Assembly: GCA_023381235.1 (NCBI GenBank)
Contig: JAMCTV010000122.1
Location: 1-7,552 of the forward strand
Direction of reading: 5' to 3'
DNA from: Gammaproteobacteria bacterium
Lineage (GTDB): Bacteria > Pseudomonadota > Gammaproteobacteria > SURF-13
DNA: 7,552 bases
Under the pieces are notes generated by a model that made no database searches, had not been told where the DNA came from, and saw only the letters and a program-made list of their open reading frames with translations. Within the stretch, counting starts at the first letter, position 1. The number at the start of each line of letters is the position of its first letter. Positions 1 through 6,639 of the stretch are shown in pieces. The position numbers and the translations under genes were made by a program.

Positions 1-37
1 CTCGCCTGAGCCGAATCGCGTGCACGGTACGCTGGAG
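1..37 (+). repeat. Direct repeat, copy 1 (37 bp, exact)
   Basis: Bases 1-37 are identical to 256-292. The offset is 255 bp, exactly 85 codons, so both copies encode the same residues (SPEPNRVHGTLE) in the yhdP frame. The copy touches the window edge, so the repeat could extend further left. This may be a genuine internal duplication or a false join at a contig end. Confidence 0.95.
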
Positions 38-2095
38 AAGATTTTTAATGCGCAGGTAGTGGAGGCGCGCGCGCTGATAGCGGACGTATTCATGCGCGAA
101 CCACAACTCACGGTGCGGGGCAGGGTGCGCAGCTCGACGTCAGACGTGTTGCGCCTGCTCAGGGAGAGCCCGCTTAACAAGCGCCTCGGTACTTATCTTG
201 AGGGCATGAGCGCAACGGGACAGAGCCTGCTCACTCTGGATATGCTGATTCCGGTCTCGCCTGAGCCGAATCGCGTGCACGGTACGCTGGAGTTGCAGGA
301 CGGCGAGCTGCGTATCGCGCAGGAGCAGGCCAGGTCCATAGAACTCAGCGGCCTCGGCGGGACAATTGATTTCAAAGAAGAGGCCAGAGTGTTCAGCGCC
401 AGCGGACAAAACATTGCCGTTAAGCTGGGAGGCCGCTCCGGGCGGATGGATATCCGCACCGGAGATGACCCCGCAGGACGGCGCAGTATGCTGGTCGAAT
501 TGCGCAGCCGCGCCACTCCGGCGCAGCTCATCCAGCAACTGAACGCGCTGGCGCCGAATGCAAAGGCGGACTGGTTCAAAGACATGGAAGGCGAGACCGA
601 CTGGGTCGCTGCGCTGCGCCTTGCGGAGGACGAGGCGCAAAAGGTGCAGGCCACGCTGATATTGAGTTCCTCCCTGCGCGGCGTGACGGTGCGCCTGCCG
701 CAGCCGCTTGCCAAGCCGGCGCAGGAGCCGCTTGAGGCGCGTTTCGTCATGGAATTGGGCAAGGCGCGGGATCGGCGTTTTACGCTACGCTACGGCGAGC
801 GCTGGAATGGAATTTTTGAGGTGACCGAAGACAAACAGGCCTGGACTATCAAGCGGGGCGAGTTGCGTTTAGGGAGCGCTGATGCGCTGTTGCCCGCGAA
901 GGGGCTGCGCGTCAGCGGCGAGGCTGCGCAGCTCGCGCTTGACCTCGGCGGGTGGCAGGAGGTTTTTGCCAAGGCGCAGGGCGGCGCACGCGCGGACAGC
1001 CCCTGGCAGATGCTGGACAACATAGATGTGCGGCTCGGCGTGCTGGAGCTTGCCGAGCAGCGTTTTACCAATCTCAGCCTGCGCGCGCAGCGCAAGGCGC
1101 AGGCGTGGGATGCCGAACTCGACAGCGCCGAGATCGCGGGTCGCGTGCAATGGACGCAAGGCGCCGCGCCGGGTTTGACCATGAACCTGCAACGGCTGCA
1201 TTTCGCCAAACAAGGTGAAGCGCGCAAATCGGACTTTGACCCGCGTAACTGGCCGGCGCTGCATATCACCAGTCAAAGCGTGAAATACGGTGATGCTGAT
1301 CTGGGCAGCCTCACGCTTCAGGCGTCTAAACAGACGGGCGGCCTGCGCATTGAAAAGCTCCAGTTGAGTACAGCGCATATGCAGGTACAGGGTACGGGCG
1401 ACTGGATGGTGGCGGGCGGCACGCAACAGTCGCGCCTGAACGCCAGCGTGGATAGCAGTGATTTCGGCAAGGCGCTGGCCCAGCTTGGTTACGCCGAAAC
1501 CGTCGCGGGCGGCAAGGCGCATATGGAGGTGTCGGTGCAGTGGCCCGGCGCGCCGGGCGATTTTGCCCTGGCGCGCCTGAGCGGCACGCTGGCGCTCAAC
1601 GCCAAGCAGGGACGTATCCTGGAGATCGAGCCGGGCGCGGGGCGCGTGTTCGGCCTGCTCAGCTTGCAGGCCTTGCCGCGCCGCCTCACTCTCGACTTCC
1701 GCGATCTGTTCGGCAAGGGATTCAGTTTTGATCGCATCGAAGGCACATTCACGCTGGATAACGGCGACGCCTATACCAGTAATCTGGTCATGAATGGCCC
1801 CGCGGCGCAGATCAGCGTGTCCGGGCGCACCGGCCTTGCCGCCAAGGATTACGATCAGGTGGCGACGGTGGTGCCCAACATCGGCGCCAGCTTGCCGTTG
1901 GCCGGCGCCTTGGGCGGCCCGGTCGGGATCGGAATCGGCGCCGGCCTATATCTGTTTGAGAAGATACTCAAAAATTCCATTCATGGCATCGCGCGCGCGC
2001 AATACACGGTAAAGGGTTCGTGGCAAGACCCGGTTATCGAGCTGATCAAGTCCGGCGACAAGACGCCGGACGCACAGGCGGCCCCGGCCGGCTAA
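2..2095 (+). CDS. yhdP: YhdP-family AsmA-like envelope protein, 3' part (5' end outside window)
   Basis: The frame is open from base 2 to TAA at 2093-2095, giving about 697 residues without the N-terminus. Full-length YhdP proteins are about 1,250-1,300 residues with an N-terminal inner-membrane helix, so this is roughly the C-terminal half. The fragment has alternating short beta segments with recurring G-T-L-x-L and G-x-G-D-W patterns, typical of AsmA/DUF3971 repeats. Near the end it has the characteristic YhdP tail: a segment with RVFGLLSLQALPRRL, then LDFRDLFGKGFSFDRIEGTF, a VATVVPNIGASLPLAGALGG stretch, GLYLFEKIL, and Y-x-V-x-G-x-W-x-x-P. In E. coli, YhdP acts redundantly with TamB and YdbH in moving phospholipids to the outer membrane; that role here is inferred from family. 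GTG at 20 opens the longest start-to-stop frame but is not a real start, because coding continues upstream. The next gene is not tldD, the E. coli neighbour. An exact repeat (1-37 and 256-292) makes the first 37 bases suspect. Confidence 0.88.
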   Translation, partial: SPEPNRVHGTLEKIFNAQVVEARALIADVFMREPQLTVRGRVRSSTSDVLRLLRESPLNKRLGTYLEGMSATGQSLLTLDMLIPVSPEPNRVHGTLELQDGELRIAQEQARSIELSGLGGTIDFKEEARVFSASGQNIAVKLGGRSGRMDIRTGDDPAGRRSMLVELRSRATPAQLIQQLNALAPNAKADWFKDMEGETDWVAALRLAEDEAQKVQATLILSSSLRGVTVRLPQPLAKPAQEPLEARFVMELGKARDRRFTLRYGERWNGIFEVTEDKQAWTIKRGELRLGSADALLPAKGLRVSGEAAQLALDLGGWQEVFAKAQGGARADSPWQMLDNIDVRLGVLELAEQRFTNLSLRAQRKAQAWDAELDSAEIAGRVQWTQGAAPGLTMNLQRLHFAKQGEARKSDFDPRNWPALHITSQSVKYGDADLGSLTLQASKQTGGLRIEKLQLSTAHMQVQGTGDWMVAGGTQQSRLNASVDSSDFGKALAQLGYAETVAGGKAHMEVSVQWPGAPGDFALARLSGTLALNAKQGRILEIEPGAGRVFGLLSLQALPRRLTLDFRDLFGKGFSFDRIEGTFTLDNGDAYTSNLVMNGPAAQISVSGRTGLAAKDYDQVATVVPNIGASLPLAGALGGPVGIGIGAGLYLFEKILKNSIHGIARAQYTVKGSWQDPVIELIKSGDKTPDAQAAPAG
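256..292 (+). repeat. Direct repeat, copy 2 (37 bp, exact)
   Basis: This is the second copy of the repeat at 1-37. Here the residues fit the expected YhdP flow: a hydrophobic L-D-M-L-I-P-V strand, then the repeat, then L-Q-D-G-E-L. This copy therefore looks like the native location. Confidence 0.95.
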
Positions 2096-2126
2096 GGAGT
2101 TGCGCCTACCGGACAGGGCGGGAATC

Positions 2127-2135
2127 TGCTAGACT
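2127..2135 (+). promoter_or_regulatory. Possible extended -10 promoter for the cytochrome gene
   Basis: TGCTAGACT has a TG-n extension followed by TAGACT, a 4/6 match to TATAAT that includes the first T, second A and last T. No good -35 box is visible at the usual distance. A start site near 2142 would leave a leader of about 65 nt. This is a weak call; the main support is that the cytochrome gene lies 112 bp beyond yhdP and needs some promoter or readthrough. Confidence 0.25.
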
Positions 2136-2196
2136 TGAATTGTGTCTTGCTATCGAGGCACAGTGTTAAACCCATCACTCATTTCAACAACCATTC

Positions 2197-2202
2197 GAGG
2201 AA
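2197..2202 (+). promoter_or_regulatory. Ribosome binding site deciding the cytochrome start
   Basis: GAGGAA lies 5 nt upstream of ATG at 2208. This fixes the start there rather than at an in-frame GTG at 2142, which has no Shine-Dalgarno sequence and would bury the lipoprotein signal peptide behind 22 extra residues. Confidence 0.85.
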
Positions 2203-2207
2203 ATAAA

Positions 2208-2696
2208 ATGAAGCATTCGTTAGTCATCGCCGCTGCACTTGCCGTGCTGCTGACGGCTTGTGGCAAGGAAGAACAACCCGCCGCCCCAGCGGAACAGGCT
2301 GCGCCTGCCGCTGAAGCGCCGGCTGTCGAAGCCCCTGCCGCCGAGCCTGCTGCACCTGCTCCCGCGGAAGGCGCCCCCGCGCCGAGCTCTGAAGCTCCAG
2401 CCACTGCCCCTACCCAGGGGCAGTCTGGCGCGCTGGACATGGAGGCCGGCAAGGTGCTCGCCAAGAGCAGCGGCTGCTTCGCCTGTCACCAGGTTGAGAC
2501 CAAGCGCGTCGGTCCGGCGTGGACGGACGTGAGCAAGAAATACAAAGGCGATGCCGGTGCGCGCGAAAATCTTATCAAGTGGGTACAGGCTGGCGGCACC
2601 GGGCGTTGGCAGATGGGTGTGATGCCTCCGTATTCTCCGCGCGTGCCCGATGCCGATATTGAAAAGCTGGTGGATTTCATCCTGGCGCTGAATTAA
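2208..2696 (+). CDS. Lipoprotein-anchored class I (c551-like) cytochrome c
   Basis: The predicted protein has 162 residues. Residues 1-18 form a lipoprotein signal peptide with lipobox L-T-A-C and Cys18 as the lipidation site; Gly at +2 does not suggest inner-membrane retention. Residues about 23-74 are a Pro/Ala/Glu-rich low-complexity linker that would hold the haem domain away from the membrane. Residues about 76-162 are one small class I cytochrome c domain: the haem-binding motif CFACH is at 90-94 (Cys90, Cys93, proximal His94), followed by V-G-P-A-W and then MGVMPPYSP, where Met139 is the likely sixth ligand. The order and size resemble Pseudomonas c551-type cytochromes, so single-electron transfer in the periplasm to a terminal oxidase, reductase or peroxidase is likely. 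The partner cannot be told from this window, as no respiratory gene is adjacent. It appears to be a single-gene unit closed by the stem-loop at 2728. Confidence 0.93.
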   Translation: MKHSLVIAAALAVLLTACGKEEQPAAPAEQAAPAAEAPAVEAPAAEPAAPAPAEGAPAPSSEAPATAPTQGQSGALDMEAGKVLAKSSGCFACHQVETKRVGPAWTDVSKKYKGDAGARENLIKWVQAGGTGRWQMGVMPPYSPRVPDADIEKLVDFILALN

Positions 2697-2727
2697 AAAC
2701 TGGTCGGCACAAGACGCACTCTTTTAT

Positions 2728-2752
2728 AAGCCAGCCTGGTGCTGGCTTTATG
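2728..2752 (+). terminator. Probable intrinsic terminator after the cytochrome gene
   Basis: AAGCCAGC (2728-2735) pairs perfectly with GCTGGCTT (2741-2748) around the 5-nt loop CTGGT. The trailing T-tract is short and broken (TTTATGCTTT counted from the stem end). It lies 31 bp after the cytochrome stop codon and just before the lepA -10 box. The imperfect T-tract suggests partial termination. Confidence 0.65.
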
Positions 2753-2755
2753 CTT

Positions 2756-2761
2756 TATAAT
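2756..2761 (+). promoter_or_regulatory. -10 box of probable lepA operon promoter
   Basis: TATAAT is a perfect sigma-70 -10 consensus, 26 bp before the lepA start codon. The position of a -35 box falls inside the terminator stem-loop, and no TTGACA-like hexamer is evident there. A TGC just upstream (2751-2753) is too far from the hexamer to be a standard extended -10. A start site near 2768 would give a leader of only about 20 nt. Confidence 0.55.
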
Positions 2762-2787
2762 GGCTGCAATCTCCGGGCAAAGTACTC

Positions 2788-4589
<1,802 letters not shown>

Positions 4590-4593
<4 letters not shown>

Positions 4594-5414
4594 ATTTCGA
4601 TTTCGCGTTGTTTCTGGTTGTGGCAACCTTCGTGTGCGGCATCATCTGGGCGCTGGACGCGTGGCTGTGGGCGCCCAGGCGGCGTGCGCGTCTTGACCGG
4701 GCCTCTCCGCAGTTGCGCGAACGGCTGGCGCATGAGCGCGACGGGCGCGAACCGGTGCTGGTGGAGTACGCGCGCTCGCTGTTCCCGGTATTTCTCGTCG
4801 TCCTGCTGCTGCGCTCGTTTCTGGCGGAGCCGTTTCGCATCCCGTCCAATTCACCCTCGCCGGAGAACTGGACAGGCGACTTCATTCTGGTGAATAAATT
4901 CACCTATGGCCTGCGCCTGCCGGTGTTGAACCAAAAGTTCATTGACCTTGGCGCGCCGCAGCGCGGCGACGTGGTAGTGTTCCGCTATCCCAGGGACCCC
5001 AGGATAGATTACATCAAGCGCGTGGTAGGCTTGCCCGGTGATCGGGTTGCCTATTACCATAAGACACTGACCGTGAACGGCAAACCCATGCCGCAACAGC
5101 CCGTGGGGAGCTATCTGGGCTATGGCGCCGGAGCGGGCATGACGGGCGCTGAGATTTTCAACGAGGACCTGGACGGAACGAAACATGCCATCCTGATTCG
5201 TCCCGGCCAGTTCTCCGGCGAGGGTGAATTCATCGTGCCGGAGGGACAGTATTTCGTGATGGGTGACAACCGTGACAACAGCAACGACAGCCGCTACTGG
5301 GGAATGGTGCCGGACCAGAACCTGGTGGGCAAGGCGGTCATGATCTGGATGAGTTGGGACTGGTCCGCGGACGGCGTCATCGCCTGGCGGCGTATTGGAA
5401 CAAGCATTAAATAG
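4590..5414 (+). CDS. lepB: Signal peptidase I (LepB) with atypical active-site loop
   Basis: LepB is the membrane serine protease that removes signal peptides from Sec and Tat substrates on the periplasmic side. The protein has 274 residues. Membrane segments are at about 3-24 and 62-79, with a basic cytoplasmic loop between. Conserved boxes follow: EPFRIPSNS (80-88), GDFILVNKFTYG (96-107), RGDVVVFRYP (125-134), DYIKRVVGLPGD (140-151) and GDNRDNSNDSR (225-235). Ser88 aligns with E. coli nucleophile Ser90, and Lys143 with general base Lys145. The anomaly lies directly after Ser88: instead of the usual M-M-P-T-L-L-V the residues are P-S-P-E-N-W-T, in frame and of the same length. ATG at 4590 overlaps the lepA stop and has a GGGGAAAGG ribosome-binding region upstream; longer in-frame starts would lie inside lepA. 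It is probably a real LepB, but activity is less certain because of the changed loop. Confidence 0.94.
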
Positions 5415-5445
5415 CCAATCAACTTTAATATAGAGGGAGGCGGAC

Positions 5446-5811
5446 ATGCGTAAACAACATGGCATGAGTTTCATCAGTGTGCTGTTACTGCTTGTCTTCG
5501 TGGGCGCCTTTGCCCTGCTCAGCCTGAAGCTGCTGCCGGTCTATCTGGAGAGCTTCAAGGTACAGACCGCGCTGGAAAGCCTGAAAACCGATACTGAGAT
5601 CGTGGCCAAGGGCAAGGAAGAAGTGCTCAAGGCCCTGCAGCGGCGCTTTGATGTGAACGATGTGGAGCACGTGAACAGCAGCAGCATTGAAATACAACCG
5701 CGTCCCGGCAGCATGCTGGTGCGGGTGGTGTACGAAGTGCGCGGTGAGCTGGTGGGTAACCTGGACTTCGTCGCCAAGTTTGACAAGAGCGTGGAGCTTT
5801 CCGCCCGTTGA
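5446..5811 (+). CDS. DUF4845 single-pass membrane protein
   Basis: This 121-residue protein matches the DUF4845 family usually found between lepB and rnc in beta- and gammaproteobacteria; no function is established. It has a short basic, polar start (MRKQHGMSF), one hydrophobic helix at about 8-29, and then K-L-L-P-V-Y-L-E, the family landmark. The remaining ~85 residues are a soluble domain, likely periplasmic, with a charged helix and predicted beta strands (SSIEIQPRP, MLVRVVYEVRGELVGNLDFVAKFD). AGGGAGG (5434-5440), 5 nt before ATG, is the strongest ribosome binding site in the operon. The stop overlaps the TTG start of rnc (TTGA), implying coupled translation. The N-terminus resembles a type IV pilin helix but lacks the Glu5 hallmark. 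Confidence 0.9.
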   Translation: MRKQHGMSFISVLLLLVFVGAFALLSLKLLPVYLESFKVQTALESLKTDTEIVAKGKEEVLKALQRRFDVNDVEHVNSSSIEIQPRPGSMLVRVVYEVRGELVGNLDFVAKFDKSVELSAR

Positions 5812-6482
5812 CCTCGCCCTTGAGCGCGCTGTGCCGGGAATTGGGCTACCGATTTACCGAGACACGACTGCTGGAGGATGCGCTCACGCATCGCAGCGCC
5901 GGCGGCGCCAATTATGAGCGGTTGGAGTTTCTCGGCGACGCAGTGCTGAATTTCGTCATCGCCGCCGAGCTTTACCAGCGCTACCCGCAGGCCATGGAAG
6001 GCGATTTGAGCCGGCTGCGCGCCAGCCTGGTGCGGCGCGAGACGTTGGCGCAGATCGCGCACTCCTTGCGGCTGGGCGCCTATTTAACCCTGGGCTACGG
6101 TGAAAAAAAAAGCGGCGGACACCGGCGCGAGTCCACGCTGGAGGACGCCCTGGAGGCGGTGATCGGCGCGATTTATCTTGATGGCGGCCTGGAGCCGTGC
6201 CGCAAGGTGTTGCAGGCGCTCTATCAGGCGCGGCTGAGCGAGATGCCGGAGGCCGTTACGCTTAAAGACCCAAAGACCCGGTTGCAGGAATATCTCCAGT
6301 CGCGCAAAATGCCGCCGCCGCAATACAGCGTGGTGCAGGTGAGCGGCGAGGCGCACGCGCAGACCTTCAGGATAGAGTGCAGCGCGCCCGGACTGCAACC
6401 GACGCAGGGCGTGGGTAGCAGCCGCAGAAAGGCGGAGCAGGACGCGGCGCAAAAGGCGCTGGAGTTGCTGGAACGTGGCTAG
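5808..6482 (+). CDS. rnc: Ribonuclease III
   Basis: At 224 residues it compares with 226 in E. coli. The N-terminal nuclease domain (about 1-150) carries the signature ERLEFLGDAVL; acidic residues Glu37, Glu40, Asp44, Glu64, Asp113 and Glu116 match the metal-binding and catalytic set of E. coli (38, 41, 45, 65, 114, 117). The double-stranded RNA binding domain runs from about 154 (KDPKTRLQEYLQSR) to 222 and includes G-E-A-H and GSSRRKAEQDAA. The enzyme cleaves double-stranded RNA in rRNA precursors and selected mRNAs, often including its own transcript. The TTG start at 5808 overlaps the upstream stop and gives the family length; a second in-frame TTG at 5820 is possible. A run of nine A (6103-6111) lies in the E-K-K-S codons. 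The last base of the stop codon is the first base of a 17-bp hairpin. Confidence 0.97.
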   Translation: MTSPLSALCRELGYRFTETRLLEDALTHRSAGGANYERLEFLGDAVLNFVIAAELYQRYPQAMEGDLSRLRASLVRRETLAQIAHSLRLGAYLTLGYGEKKSGGHRRESTLEDALEAVIGAIYLDGGLEPCRKVLQALYQARLSEMPEAVTLKDPKTRLQEYLQSRKMPPPQYSVVQVSGEAHAQTFRIECSAPGLQPTQGVGSSRRKAEQDAAQKALELLERG

Positions 6483-6517
6483 CGGGTTATTGAAAAACTT
6501 GTTTTTCAATAACCCGC
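6482..6517 (+). repeat. Hairpin 1: perfect 17-bp inverted repeat
   Basis: GCGGGTTATTGAAAAAC (6482-6498) and GTTTTTCAATAACCCGC (6501-6517) are exact reverse complements around TT. The GC-rich base and A/T-rich top resemble dispersed REP-type palindromes. What follows is GGTACGG, not a T-tract. Confidence 0.97.
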
Positions 6518-6520
6518 GGT

Positions 6521-6540
6521 ACGGTACAGGGATGTGCCGT
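6521..6540 (+). repeat. Hairpin 2: 8-bp stem with GGGA (GNRA-class) loop
   Basis: ACGGTACA (6521-6528) pairs with TGTGCCGT (6533-6540). Seven pairs are Watson-Crick and one is a T6525-G6536 pair that would be a U-G wobble in + strand RNA. The loop GGGA fits the GNRA tetraloop pattern. The wobble and tetraloop hint at selection as RNA rather than as DNA, although the hairpin is short. Confidence 0.7.
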
Positions 6541-6573
6541 CATTTTCCAAACACGGTAAGTGTTTGGAAAATG
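6541..6573 (+). repeat. Hairpin 3: perfect 14-bp inverted repeat
   Basis: CATTTTCCAAACAC (6541-6554) and GTGTTTGGAAAATG (6560-6573) are exact reverse complements around the 5-nt loop GGTAA. It directly abuts hairpin 2. Confidence 0.96.
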
Positions 6574-6575
6574 GA

Positions 6576-6605
6576 GCAAAGCAAAAATCACACTTTTTGC
6601 TTTGC
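6576..6605 (+). repeat. Hairpin 4: perfect 12-bp inverted repeat
   Basis: GCAAAGCAAAAA (6576-6587) and TTTTTGCTTTGC (6594-6605) are exact reverse complements around the 6-nt loop TCACAC. It lies 2 nt from hairpin 3 and 2 nt from hairpin 5. Confidence 0.95.
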
Positions 6606-6607
6606 GA

Positions 6608-6639
6608 GATGAAAAAGTCCATGGAGGGAATTTTTCATC
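6608..6639 (+). repeat. Hairpin 5: 9-bp stem enclosing the era start region
   Basis: GATGAAAAA (6608-6616) pairs exactly with TTTTTCATC (6631-6639). Inside, after a G-A mismatch, TCC (6618-6620) can pair with GGA (6627-6629), leaving loop ATGGAG. ATG 6609 lies in the left arm and ATG 6621 in the loop, so folding could affect era initiation. Confidence 0.85.

Larger units (their letters stand above)
6482..6639 (+). other. Tandem five-hairpin array at the rnc-era junction
   Basis: Five consecutive stem-loops tile this stretch with linkers of only 3, 0, 2 and 2 nt; by hand count about 126 of 158 nt are paired. The stems differ in sequence, so these are not copies of one unit. The array starts on the last base of the rnc stop and ends 18 bp inside era if ATG 6621 is used. 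As RNA it would lie in the shared rnc-era message, next to the gene for an enzyme that cuts such structures. A role in RNase III processing, mRNA stability or era translation is inference. No run of U follows the early hairpins as in an intrinsic terminator. The alternatives are an inserted palindromic element or a DNA-level cruciform site. Confidence 0.85.

Noticed and set aside
2142..2207. Upstream GTG start for the cytochrome
   Set aside because: It has no ribosome binding site, and it would put 22 residues before a textbook lipoprotein signal peptide. ATG 2208 has GAGGAA at 5 nt.
4851..4880. A compensated frameshift explaining the LepB loop
   Set aside because: I read the two alternative frames over this stretch. 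Neither restores M-x-P-T-L at the right distance from G-D-F, so a simple pair of indels does not explain it.
5446..5540. DUF4845 protein as a type IV pilin or minor pseudopilin
   Set aside because: G-M-S-F-I-S before a hydrophobic helix looks like a prepilin site, but Glu5 is absent and the K-L-L-P-V-Y-L-E context and gene position fit DUF4845.
6482..6517. Hairpin 1 as an intrinsic terminator
   Set aside because: The T-run is inside the stem and is followed by AATAACCCGCGG. No U-tract comes after the helix, so standard termination is unlikely in the + direction.
6534..6608. Era start at GTG 6534
   Set aside because: The added residues are read from hairpins 2-4 and have no counterpart in Era, which normally begins about 6-15 residues before the G-F-V-A-I-x-G-R-P-N-V-G-K-S segment.
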